Below, piece by piece: positions 16,975-25,786 of a stretch of DNA of 64,000 nucleotides (position 1 is its first letter; each line of letters opens with the position of its first letter). Under the pieces are notes generated by a model. That model made no database searches, had not been told where the DNA came from, and saw only the letters and a program-made list of their open reading frames with translations. Source of the stretch: Penaeicola halotolerans (GTDB lineage Bacteria > Bacteroidota > Bacteroidia > Cytophagales > Cyclobacteriaceae); assembly GCF_016464625.1 (NCBI RefSeq), contig NZ_JAEAGO010000001.1, positions 186,001 to 250,000 of the forward strand, read 5' to 3'. A program made the translations under genes and the position numbers.

Positions 16975-18822
16975 TTATTTTACGATGATTCTATGAGTAG
17001 ATACGCCTTTTTGATAAAAGACTTTCAGTATATAAATACCTTTATAATTACCAGAAAGTTCAAGTGTCGTGATTTCAGAAGCTCGAGTTCCCGATCTTAC
17101 TTTCTTGCCGAAACTATCATATAATTCGAAAGAAATAAAGTCGCCTTCCAAATTAAGTCTATCAGCCGTAGGATTGGGATAAATATTGATCTTAAAATCT
17201 TCATTTCCTGTGTTTGGAGCTATTTGATTGAGTAGACTGGAGTCAAAATATGGCCTGATCATCAAGTTGCCAGCCACCTCAGTATTTTGCTGAAAAGTGC
17301 CAGTTACATTGAAATATACTTCATCTCCATTATTGCTACTTTTGTCTAATCCTACAGCGATAAAATCATCTGTAAATTGCCTGTATCCTACATAAATCGT
17401 GTCTTCTATATAGACAGGATCATTGAGTTGGTATTTGAAAAATGTATCTGTGTTGTCACCCACCCGTACATTGGTAGAAATGATGGCTTCTTGTATATCT
17501 AATACGCTTCCTGTCAGTGCGCTCCAGACCAGAATCTCGATAGGTTGATTTTCTTGGAGAGGATTCGTGAAATTGATGCTGATATGAGTGAGTACATCAG
17601 GTCTATTTAAAACAAATTTTTGAAATAGAATACCTCCGTTTTGATTAATCCCTGCTGCATAATCAGCCTGTCCATCATCGTAGGCATAGTAGTTTGAGAG
17701 TCTTAGGTATGTAGAGGTAGTATCATTGACTCTGAAATCCACGGAAGTACTAAAAGTAGTATCTTGAGTTACTGGATCGATACTTTCTATCAAGAAGCCA
17801 TCACCACTATTGATATAAAAATCGGCTCTTAATAGTAGGGAGTCAGCATTGAGTGCTAATTGATCAAGGTCAGGAATAGCAGAGTTCAAAATGCGCCTTT
17901 CGAATGCCAGTGGGACAGGAGAAACAGGCGTGTTTTGGTTGACTTGAATCACTACTTGCTCAGTTGCTTCATCTACTATGCGGTATCCAAAATCTATCGG
18001 CTGGAAGCGATTGTTCAAATTAGCAAAAAGTACCTCAGCTCGATTTGCTGTAGGTAAGTTATTTCCTTTCACCTGATGGATGGGAAGTGCAGTGTATTTG
18101 CCAAAGGCGCTATTAGGTGGGTAGGCTAGCGTCCTGTCTTCAAACGCTACATTTTGCCTAGTTCTTCCGCTATTGAGAAATACATAGTCTAACAGCCAAG
18201 TATCAAATGGACCTGATTGACGAGCAATGTTTTGAAATTTAAACTTAAAATCATCATGGAGAAAGTCCGCGGTCAGTAAAATGAAAGTTTGCTGAAAATT
18301 CATACTAGGATTCATCTCCCCTGTGACTTGCCAGACTTGTATCCAGTTTCCATTTTGATCTAAAAAAAGTAGCTCAAACCGGTCATTTGCATCAGGTCTT
18401 TCTCCCAAGCCCTGCATTTGCCAAAAAAAACTCAGATATAGACTGTCAGAAACAGCAGCACCGCTGAGATCAAAGGATGGGCTTTCAAGTTGATCGGCTA
18501 TACCCACTGCAGTCGTTTGCGTCTGATATGGATTTCCTCTTTGATCTACTCCATCAAATACAGCTACTCCTACAGAGGGTGGATTTATACCTGTATGATT
18601 AGATAGTGAAGCACCAGTATTAGCACTCCATTTTTCAAATGAATTTTGAGAAAAATCATCCCAAAATGGAAGAACTGCACTTGTAGTAAAGTTTTGCGTT
18701 TGAAAATCTTGTGCTGATCTAGACTGTTTAGAGAGTGGTAATTGTTTGAACTGCGCCAAAGCAGTATTTCCCCCAATGATGAGTATCACTATCAAACTGA
18801 CGAATCTACTGCTTTGGCGCAT
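16975..18822 (-). CDS. Secreted protein with T9SS type A sorting domain
   Basis: A 615-residue exported protein with a signal peptide (FVSLIVILIIGGNTALAQ). The N-terminal half contains LPFWDDFSQNSFEKWSANTG and a stretch rich in Asp, Phe and Trp (LYLSFFWQMQGLGERPDAND) like a jellyroll or MAM-type lectin fold. The C-terminus, INIYPNPTADRLNLEGDF, SFELYDSFGKKVRSG and GIYILKVFYQ, is a type A sorting domain. It is exported across the outer membrane by the type IX system. The biological role is unknown. It lies three bases after the PASTA gene and five before the rhodanese gene. Confidence 0.85.
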   Translation of the reverse strand: MRQSSRFVSLIVILIIGGNTALAQFKQLPLSKQSRSAQDFQTQNFTTSAVLPFWDDFSQNSFEKWSANTGASLSNHTGINPPSVGVAVFDGVDQRGNPYQTQTTAVGIADQLESPSFDLSGAAVSDSLYLSFFWQMQGLGERPDANDRFELLFLDQNGNWIQVWQVTGEMNPSMNFQQTFILLTADFLHDDFKFKFQNIARQSGPFDTWLLDYVFLNSGRTRQNVAFEDRTLAYPPNSAFGKYTALPIHQVKGNNLPTANRAEVLFANLNNRFQPIDFGYRIVDEATEQVVIQVNQNTPVSPVPLAFERRILNSAIPDLDQLALNADSLLLRADFYINSGDGFLIESIDPVTQDTTFSTSVDFRVNDTTSTYLRLSNYYAYDDGQADYAAGINQNGGILFQKFVLNRPDVLTHISINFTNPLQENQPIEILVWSALTGSVLDIQEAIISTNVRVGDNTDTFFKYQLNDPVYIEDTIYVGYRQFTDDFIAVGLDKSSNNGDEVYFNVTGTFQQNTEVAGNLMIRPYFDSSLLNQIAPNTGNEDFKINIYPNPTADRLNLEGDFISFELYDSFGKKVRSGTRASEITTLELSGNYKGIYILKVFYQKGVSTHRIIVK

Positions 18823-18825
18823 GAA

Positions 18826-19614
18826 TTATAGGTCTATATCCTCTGGTGTTAAGCCTTCTTTGTATTTAGCTACATAGATATCTACGAGATCACCCACGCG
18901 AGATGAAGATCCAGCTGGAGGGCTTTGTCTCAGGATAGTACCCTGAGGAACACTGTCTACTTCTATATAGTTGATGTTGTTGATTTTCAATCCATAACCT
19001 CCAAGCAGAAACTCCGCTTCTTTTTCATCCATACCTAGGACATCAGGCATGTCTAGATTTTGATTTCCTAGACCATTTCCTACGATCAGGTCTATGACAG
19101 AACCTTTAGGAAGCTCTGTTCCTGGCTCTATTTTTCTCCCTCTAAATCGCTGTTCTAGTACAGCATTTTTAGCCAAATCGGGAATCCATTTGATGTCACC
19201 TGTTTTCAATCCGTAAGTAAACATCAGTTCCTGAGCATTACGAAGTGGATTGCCTACCAGTTGAGGCATGCTGATGATAGGGGCTTTTTTTGCATTGAGC
19301 GTGATGAATATTTTTCTAGATTCTTTGACTCTAGCTCCTGGTTTTGGGAACTGCTTCATCACAGTAAATGGCTCCATCTCTACTGTATATCCAGAATCAG
19401 GCGTGACTTCGTAGCGTAGATTTCTACTTTCTAGAAATGCTTCGATTTCATTGATATCATAACCTTCTAAGTCAGGTACTGTGATCGTCTCACCATGATT
19501 GGTATAACTAGGCAAGTAGATATAAAAAACACCAATAATGAATAGGGCGGTGATGCCTAGCATGATCCCCAGATGAGGTAAAAAACTTTTAAAAACTTCT
19601 TTTATTTTGCTCAT
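18826..19614 (-). CDS. Membrane-anchored PASTA-domain protein
   Basis: A 262-residue protein with one N-terminal membrane helix (about residues 13-33) and three extracytoplasmic PASTA domains, about 42-110, 112-182 and 187-252. Each shows the usual pattern (VPDLEGYDINEIEAFLESRN; MPQLVGNPLRNAQELMFTYG; MPDVLGMDEKEAEFLLGGYG). PASTA domains bind peptidoglycan stem peptides in other bacteria. No kinase or transpeptidase domain is attached. It follows the tandem D-Ala-D-Ala ligase gene by three bases, so the pair probably acts in cell-wall synthesis or its sensing. Confidence 0.9.
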   Translation of the reverse strand: MSKIKEVFKSFLPHLGIMLGITALFIIGVFYIYLPSYTNHGETITVPDLEGYDINEIEAFLESRNLRYEVTPDSGYTVEMEPFTVMKQFPKPGARVKESRKIFITLNAKKAPIISMPQLVGNPLRNAQELMFTYGLKTGDIKWIPDLAKNAVLEQRFRGRKIEPGTELPKGSVIDLIVGNGLGNQNLDMPDVLGMDEKEAEFLLGGYGLKINNINYIEVDSVPQGTILRQSPPAGSSSRVGDLVDIYVAKYKEGLTPEDIDL

Positions 19615-19617
19615 GGT

Positions 19618-22317
19618 TTAAAGGGCTATTCTTTCTTTTCTTTTCATACCAAAATCTAAAATTCCATCGATAAAATCGTATGGTTTGTAGTCGTTGATAG
19701 CTGACTGATGAAATATACACGTAGCAGGAGTCATGCCAGGAAGCGAGTTTATTTCTATGATGATGGTCTCTACTCTGCCATCTTCGAATACCCTAACGAA
19801 CGCATCGATACGGCAGTATCCTTGTACATTTAGAATTTTAGCTACACGCTCTAGTTCTGATCTTACTTGTGATGATACCTGCGCATTGAGCGCAGGGTCT
19901 GGAGCAAATCTAGCAGGAGTGATGTTTTGACCTTCTCCAGCTAAGAATTTTTCTTCGAGAGAAAGTACCTCACCACTCGCTAAGGCTTCTGATGGCTCAA
20001 ATACTTCATAGACTACCTGTCCACTTCCATCAAAGTGAGTGAGCATACCTCCTGTAATCTCCAAGAAATGTTTAGCACCATTTTTAGAAATCAGTTCTTC
20101 TAGTAAGAACCCTTTTTTCTGGGGGAATTCCTCATGCGCTTTGAGATTGAGAACCTTCGCCTCATATTCTTTAAGGGCTTCTTGTTCTCTAAATATCTGC
20201 TCTGCAAATGCAATGAGTTCATCTGGTGTTTTGATTTTCTTTACAGCTGAGCTACAGCCATCATCTGCAGGCTTGCAGATAAATGGATACTGATAGTTCT
20301 GGTGGATGTCCTCTAGCACTTTGGCTTGATCTGCACGCCACTCCTCTAGGTAGATCATTCTGTGTTTAGCTACCAACACTCCAGCTTCCATCAGCTTTTC
20401 ATTAGTCTCGTACTTATTGATAGTGATTTGAGAGCTATCTACTCCTGAGCCGTTATATGATAGACCTACTTTATCCAAATGTGCTTGGACGGCTCCATCT
20501 TCACCCGGTCTACCATGTAGTGCGATAAAGACCACATCGCAGATGTCGGCTAGTGTTTCATAATCTATCCTCTTAAGAGTTAGTGTTTCTGTACCTATGT
20601 AGGTATTTCTGATGACAGATGTTTCGTCTTTGATCTTTTCTAGTAGCTCATGTTTGTAGCCATTAAGCTGAGCATGAATCTTATCCTTGATGTCATCCGC
20701 ATTGTCCTTGAGCATGATGTTGACAGGTAGCTGATAGAGTTGGTGATCAGACTCATTTCCAGTCAAGAATACAGGAATGGGATGGTATTTGGTGCTTGAG
20801 GCTAGTTTTTCAAAGATATTTCTACCACTCTCTACGGAAATATGTCGCTCAGAAGAGAATCCACCCATGATCACAGCTACTTGAATTTTCTTATCTTCAG
20901 AAGCTTTTTCAGCTTTGATGGCTTGATCAAGTGCTGCTAGCTGATTACGGAGTTTATTGTTTTGCTTGCCTGTTTTGATTCTTTCAGATAAAGAAGTTCT
21001 GATGATGTAAGTTAAGAATTGACTTGGATTGAGACCTATCTCGGCTGCTTGATGAAAGAAGAAGGAGCTTGGCAGCATCCCCGAAGTAGTATTTGGATCA
21101 TTGAGATAGATCTTACCATCATGACCGTAGAATCCGTCTATCCTTGCATAGACGTTGAATGACAAAGCCTCAAAAAGAGCCTCGCAAGATCTACGAATGG
21201 CCTCTATCGCTGGAGTATCGATCTCGATAGGGGTGATCTTTCTACTCATACCTGGCAGATATTTAGAGCGATAGTCAAAAACGTCTTGACCCTTGATGAT
21301 CTGAGTGGGAGGAAGCGCTAGCGGATTGCCATTTTCATCTTGTATGACGATACATGAAAACTCTTTTCCATCGATAAAGCTTTCAAATAGGACTTCCTCT
21401 TCACTATTGATGCTTGTAAATGATAAACTTTTTTCTGCTGCTGCGAAATGGGTATTAAGGTATCGAAGCAAATCTTCAGGATGATAAATGAGTGTTTCAT
21501 CAATGACCACAGGCATGCCAATCCCCTCTCTGATATCGACTAGGGATATGATAAAATGTCTTTTTTGATCCTCATTCAAAGATTCCCATTGAGTTTTGGT
21601 GATTTCTTTGACAAAGAAGCTCTTGTTGAGATAGTTTATAAAAGTCTCTAGATTTTTCTCTTTAAGAATAGATACTCCTATAGATGAGCCTTGATTTGGC
21701 GCTTTGATGACTAATGGAAGGCCTATTTTACTAATTAGCTTATCTAACAATTGCGCTCTTTCGGCATTTGAGTTAATAGCCATCCAAGATGATCTAGTCA
21801 GCGTATCCGTGATAGGAGAGGTGAACCCAGCCATTTGCATGAGCTTTCGCTGTAAGGTCTTATTGATCCCAATACTCGATGGGAGTATGCCTGAGCCAGA
21901 GTAGGGGATGTTATACCACTCGAGTATGCCTTGAATGTTTCCGTCTTCTCCATAAGGCCCATGTAGGCTAAGGAAAGCAAAGTCAAATAGCGAAGTAAAG
22001 TCTTCAGGAGATACTTTTTTACCTACTTCACTGATAAGTTGTTGGAGTTTATCTTCTGATAAGTTTTGGATACTCTCTATATAAATTTGAAAGCCATTAG
22101 GCGTGTCAGGAAGAAAATTAAAAGGAGGGTAAAAATCTCTGATAGTGCCTTTGTAAACATACTTCCAGTCGAGGTGAATAAAATTACCCAGACTATCTAC
22201 AAAAATAGGTACTGGCTCAAAGAGAGACTTGTTTAAGTTGTCGTAGACTGTTCTACCTCCTGCAAAGGAGATTTCTCTTTCTCTGGATTGACCTCCGAAA
22301 AATATTCCAATTTTCAT
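19618..22317 (-). CDS. ddl: Tandem-fused D-alanine--D-alanine ligase
   Basis: An 899-residue protein, more than twice the usual Ddl length, made of two complete Ddl-like ATP-grasp units: residues 1-445 and 477-899 with a helical linker between. Both begin with the signature loop (GGQSREREISFAGG; GGFSSERHISVESG), then HGPYGEDG (119) or HGRPGEDG (601), a lysine-bearing ATP loop (VIKAPNQGSSIG; CKPADDGCSSAV) and the C-terminal metal loop. The second unit has the standard Glu-x-Asn (IIEINSLPGM). The first has Asp-Pro-Asn (LNDPNTTSGM), so its metal site differs. The enzyme makes the D-Ala-D-Ala dipeptide of peptidoglycan in the cytoplasm. Whether both units are active is unclear. The gene leads an operon with the PASTA protein and has a long stem-loop at its start codon. 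Confidence 0.9.
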   Translation of the reverse strand: MKIGIFFGGQSREREISFAGGRTVYDNLNKSLFEPVPIFVDSLGNFIHLDWKYVYKGTIRDFYPPFNFLPDTPNGFQIYIESIQNLSEDKLQQLISEVGKKVSPEDFTSLFDFAFLSLHGPYGEDGNIQGILEWYNIPYSGSGILPSSIGINKTLQRKLMQMAGFTSPITDTLTRSSWMAINSNAERAQLLDKLISKIGLPLVIKAPNQGSSIGVSILKEKNLETFINYLNKSFFVKEITKTQWESLNEDQKRHFIISLVDIREGIGMPVVIDETLIYHPEDLLRYLNTHFAAAEKSLSFTSINSEEEVLFESFIDGKEFSCIVIQDENGNPLALPPTQIIKGQDVFDYRSKYLPGMSRKITPIEIDTPAIEAIRRSCEALFEALSFNVYARIDGFYGHDGKIYLNDPNTTSGMLPSSFFFHQAAEIGLNPSQFLTYIIRTSLSERIKTGKQNNKLRNQLAALDQAIKAEKASEDKKIQVAVIMGGFSSERHISVESGRNIFEKLASSTKYHPIPVFLTGNESDHQLYQLPVNIMLKDNADDIKDKIHAQLNGYKHELLEKIKDETSVIRNTYIGTETLTLKRIDYETLADICDVVFIALHGRPGEDGAVQAHLDKVGLSYNGSGVDSSQITINKYETNEKLMEAGVLVAKHRMIYLEEWRADQAKVLEDIHQNYQYPFICKPADDGCSSAVKKIKTPDELIAFAEQIFREQEALKEYEAKVLNLKAHEEFPQKKGFLLEELISKNGAKHFLEITGGMLTHFDGSGQVVYEVFEPSEALASGEVLSLEEKFLAGEGQNITPARFAPDPALNAQVSSQVRSELERVAKILNVQGYCRIDAFVRVFEDGRVETIIIEINSLPGMTPATCIFHQSAINDYKPYDFIDGILDFGMKRKERIAL

Positions 22318-22367
22318 GCTGTCCTTTTCTATCTAATAAGCTCAACTCAAAGATAGAAAAAGACAGC
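22318..22367 (-). promoter_or_regulatory. Stem-loop ending at the ddl start codon
   Basis: On the minus-strand RNA, GCTGTCTTTTTCTATCT (22351-22367) pairs along all 17 bases with AGATAGAAAAGGACAGC (22318-22334), with one G-U pair, around a 16-base loop. The ATG follows the 3' arm with no gap, so the likely ribosome site AAAAGGA is hidden. The wobble pair is a mismatch on the plus strand, which favours a role in this RNA. A -7 box TATCTTTG (22348-22355) straddles the 5' arm and loop. No T-run follows, so it is not a standard terminator. Confidence 0.7.
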
Positions 22368-22382
22368 AATTATTTGGGAAAA

Positions 22383-25300
22383 TTATCGCTCGATCATCAA
22401 TCTAAGCGTCTCGTTATAGGTAGGACTCGTAATTCTAAGCAGGTAAAGTCCAGATCTCAAATAGCTACCATCAAAGTAGTAGGTTTGGTTCAAGACATTT
22501 TCTAGTGATTCTTCTCTAAGCACTACACCTGTCATGCTAACCACTTGGATATTCACAGTCTCCAATTCTGGCAGATTGAAAGTGATTCTGTAGATATCCT
22601 TGGTAGGATTTGGATATAGGCTAAGTGTGTTCTCAGGAATTTCCACAGGATTTTGGTCATTGCTCAAGAAGAACTCTAGATTGTCTAAGTACAGATTGTT
22701 ACCACCTGCACTTGTCACGACAAAGATGATTCTTACATTGGAGTTGCCAGCATATTCTGTGAGATCGACAAAGTCAGCTGTCCACTCATTAGCGCCTGGA
22801 GTCCATGATTGACTACTATTGGCATTGGCTAGTTCGGCACCAGATAGACTATATACTGTTTCATAAGTATTACCACAGTCTGTAGTCACTCTGACTTCAA
22901 GCGTTTCAGCATTTGTCCCATCAAAGGCATAAGATCTATCAAAGAAAATACTCGCTTGCTTCTGATCAGATAAGTCAAAAGTAGGGCTGACTAACCAAAA
23001 CTCTTGGCCTATATTTTCTTGCCCAAAGTTTTCTACGAATACGCTATTACTTGCGCCTCCTCCTGAACTTACAGGTGATACAGCCCAATCTCCTGTTGCT
23101 GTAGGACTTACACTTCTCCAGCCACTGCTGTTTAACTGTGCTGCATCAAATCGCTCTCTAAATGGTACGATTTCAGTTAAGTTATTTACCAAGAATCGTT
23201 TGAATAAGTTATTATCAGCAGGATTGTCATCTGCTCTACCATTTGGACTAGCTATAGTCACATCTAAGTCATAGCTATTGGCACTAAGTGCTCCTAAACC
23301 GATATTAAATGTGCGTACTTCTCCAGGTCTAAATTGGATGCCAGAAAATGTCTGAGATAGAAGTTGTCCGTTGACAGAATAGTTTACTCTGAAAGTAGTC
23401 ACAGTGACATCTCCAGAGTTTTCTATTTGTAGGATGCCATTGTTTACTTGGTTGACAGCACATGATATAGTATTAGGAGAAGTAATATTTCTAAGCGTCA
23501 AATCAGTAGTAGTTTGTCTGGACTCATTGACTTGGAAGTCTTTGACATAGATGTTATTTCCTCTTCCATTTTGAGCGACAAAGGCTAGGCGGACATTATC
23601 CAAACCAGCTAAAGCACTCAAATCCACCACTTCAAATCTAAACTGTTGACTTGATGTTGGTATAAAGTCTTGTTGTGTAGGGTTGGTCGTAGCGAGTGTA
23701 TTACCAGTTTTACCAAATATGACTTGGTCTAAAGGGAAAAAGCTTCCGCAATCCAAAGAAACTAGCACAAATAAACCATCTGAAAATCCTGGGTATGGTG
23801 CATAACTCACCTCAAAAAGGAGCTCTGGATCTACCAGATCTGTCAAATCTAAAGGAGGCATGATGAGATAGTCAAGTTTGTTGAATAGCCCATCTACACG
23901 ATAATTCTCAATTCGGAATACATTTTCAGTTTCACCGTCTATCGTCACTGGAATAAATTCCCATGTGTAGCTATTGTCGGTAGGCGCGTCTACCGTCCAC
24001 CCAGCAGGAAATGAGCTTAAATCTGCTACATAAGTAAGCGGAACTTTAGCTGCATAAGTGGAGATGTAAGCCAATAGATTGTTATCTGGGTTGGCATCTG
24101 GAACCCCATTTACCTCAGTAATCACGAATCTAACATCCTCTTGAACAGTGTTAGAAAAGTCAAATTCACTAAAATCAATATCTTCAAATGCTAGCGGATC
24201 AATATTAACAGGGAAAGTAATTGTCTCTACAAGAGATCCAGCTACAGAGAATTCTACGGTCAATGAAGTGATGGCATTGTCACCAAAGTTTCTAACTCTC
24301 AGCAGAGGAGATTCAGTAGGGTTACAGATAAATTCATTGATATTGGCAGAGCTAATCACACCAGCATCATTAGGGCCTTGATATGGTTCGATGAGGCCTT
24401 TTGAGGTTAGTAGACTGGTTCTTCTAGGAGCATTTTGGATGACTGCGTGGAATCTTTCTATTTGACCTAGTGAAAACATATTTTGACACTGTCCAAAGGT
24501 ATAGTCCATATAGTTCTCTGTCTGATCTAGAGATCCACAGCTTGACTGATTAGTTGGACACCCTGATGTAGAAAAACCCTGATTGGGTGTATCTGCTACA
24601 AAGTCATCAGCAGAACAGTCTCCATCACCCCAAGTATGCCTTAAGCCAAAGTAGTGACCAAACTCGTGCGTTAGTACTCGTCCTTCGTATTGGTTTGCAG
24701 CAGATCCGATAGACCCCATGAGCCTGTAATCTACACATACGAGATCTGATGTTTCAAATATGTATGAATCAGTAAGACCTGGTATATCAGATATAGGGAA
24801 CTGTGCGAAGCCACCTAGGTTACCTCCTAGGGTAGCTGTATAGATATTGACATAGTCGTCTGCTGGCCATTGGATCAAGTCGGTAAGAGCGGTATATCTT
24901 GTACCACCAGATCCATATTCTTGTTGGGTGCCACGTGTTCTAATGATACCATTGGTAGGAAGGCCTTCAGGGTCTTGCTTTGCTAAGACAAACTCAATCC
25001 TAGCATCACCAGCCACTGATTGAAACTCTGGCTTTGTCTGGTTAGCATCAGCATTGAGTCTCCTAAAATCTTCATTGAGTATTCTGATACCATCTAAAAC
25101 TTGCGCCTCACTGATGTTTGGACCTACTCCCACAGGTTCACCATTGTGAATGACATGTACTACTACAGGAATCTGATAAACAGTTTCATTTCGCTGACTA
25201 TTGAACTTTCTATCGTTTCTGAGCTCAATTATTTTATCGCCTACCCACTTTTCAAACTGAGCTTCTGATTCAACTTGAAGTCCTTGCTCTTGAAGTTCTT

Positions 25301-25463
25301 TTCTGTAATGATCTATTGCACAATACTCTGTATGTATGTGTGCTTTCTCTTTTTGTTTGACTTGCGCCAAACTAGAAGAAGGGTAGATAGAAGAAAAGGT
25401 TAAAAAAAATAAAATCAGATATAGGTATGCTGAATGAATTCGGGAGTAAAGGTATTTAATCAT
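22383..25463 (-). CDS. Secreted M43 pappalysin-type zinc metalloprotease with T9SS domain
   Basis: A 1026-residue exported protease. After a signal peptide (LYLILFFLTFSSIYPSSSLA) and a pro-region, the catalytic domain holds the zinc motif HEFGHYFGLRH (about residues 266-276, HExxHxxGxxH) and the Met-turn ENYMDYTFGQC (about 316-326), both typical of family M43 (pappalysin, cytophagalysin). Paired CARDB-like and jellyroll domains follow, and the end LSLYPNPTKDIYRITFNLPE and SGLYLLRI form a type A sorting domain. It is secreted by the type IX system, presumably to degrade protein outside the cell. The ATG at 25463 is chosen; a TTG directly before it is the end of the stem-loop arm. Confidence 0.93.
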   Translation of the reverse strand: MIKYLYSRIHSAYLYLILFFLTFSSIYPSSSLAQVKQKEKAHIHTEYCAIDHYRKELQEQGLQVESEAQFEKWVGDKIIELRNDRKFNSQRNETVYQIPVVVHVIHNGEPVGVGPNISEAQVLDGIRILNEDFRRLNADANQTKPEFQSVAGDARIEFVLAKQDPEGLPTNGIIRTRGTQQEYGSGGTRYTALTDLIQWPADDYVNIYTATLGGNLGGFAQFPISDIPGLTDSYIFETSDLVCVDYRLMGSIGSAANQYEGRVLTHEFGHYFGLRHTWGDGDCSADDFVADTPNQGFSTSGCPTNQSSCGSLDQTENYMDYTFGQCQNMFSLGQIERFHAVIQNAPRRTSLLTSKGLIEPYQGPNDAGVISSANINEFICNPTESPLLRVRNFGDNAITSLTVEFSVAGSLVETITFPVNIDPLAFEDIDFSEFDFSNTVQEDVRFVITEVNGVPDANPDNNLLAYISTYAAKVPLTYVADLSSFPAGWTVDAPTDNSYTWEFIPVTIDGETENVFRIENYRVDGLFNKLDYLIMPPLDLTDLVDPELLFEVSYAPYPGFSDGLFVLVSLDCGSFFPLDQVIFGKTGNTLATTNPTQQDFIPTSSQQFRFEVVDLSALAGLDNVRLAFVAQNGRGNNIYVKDFQVNESRQTTTDLTLRNITSPNTISCAVNQVNNGILQIENSGDVTVTTFRVNYSVNGQLLSQTFSGIQFRPGEVRTFNIGLGALSANSYDLDVTIASPNGRADDNPADNNLFKRFLVNNLTEIVPFRERFDAAQLNSSGWRSVSPTATGDWAVSPVSSGGGASNSVFVENFGQENIGQEFWLVSPTFDLSDQKQASIFFDRSYAFDGTNAETLEVRVTTDCGNTYETVYSLSGAELANANSSQSWTPGANEWTADFVDLTEYAGNSNVRIIFVVTSAGGNNLYLDNLEFFLSNDQNPVEIPENTLSLYPNPTKDIYRITFNLPELETVNIQVVSMTGVVLREESLENVLNQTYYFDGSYLRSGLYLLRITSPTYNETLRLMIER

Positions 25464-25522
25464 CAATTATATAATTTACATGCGGCTATAAGTCATTTTA
25501 AAACCTTGTAAATATATAATTG
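25464..25522 (-). promoter_or_regulatory. Stem-loop ending at the M43 protease start codon
   Basis: On the minus-strand RNA, CAATTATATATTTACA (25507-25522) pairs with TGTAAATTATATAATTG (25464-25480), 16 pairs with one bulged base, around a loop of about 26 bases. The ATG follows the 3' arm with no gap. A -7-like box TATATTTA (25509-25516) lies in the 5' arm. There is no T-run after the hairpin. It starts six bases past the nfu stop, so it lies in any read-through mRNA from mrp-nfu. Confidence 0.65.
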
Positions 25523-25528
25523 TTTTAA

Positions 25529-25786
25529 CTAAATAGTCACATTTATTGCCTCTACTTTTAAAATTTCTGGAATTGCTCTTTTGACTGCCTCTTCTACACC
25601 TGCTTTTAGTGTCATAGTAGACATAGGACATGAGCTACAAGCCCCCAAAAGCTCTAATTTCAAAGTCATATCATCTGTAAGCTCTACTACTTTGACGTTT
25701 CCACCATCAGCCTCTAGATAAGGTCTGATGCTATCAAGGGCACTCTCTATTTTGATTTTAATATCTTCGTTCATGATTGTTTGCAT
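25529..25786 (-). CDS. NifU-type iron-sulfur scaffold protein
   Basis: An 85-residue protein equal to the C-terminal NifU domain. The conserved stretch RPYLEADGGNVKVVEL and the cluster motif GACSSCPMS (CxxC) are present. Two such proteins dimerise to hold a 4Fe-4S cluster for transfer to target enzymes. Its ATG overlaps the stop codon of the mrp-type gene (TAATG), so the two are coupled, a sensible pair since both deliver iron-sulfur clusters. Confidence 0.93.
   Translation of the reverse strand: MQTIMNEDIKIKIESALDSIRPYLEADGGNVKVVELTDDMTLKLELLGACSSCPMSTMTLKAGVEEAVKRAIPEILKVEAINVTI

Noticed and set aside
22318-22367. The ddl stem-loop as an ordinary terminator of the protease gene
   Set aside because: No T-run follows the hairpin in the minus-strand direction; the next bases are the ATG and ddl coding sequence.
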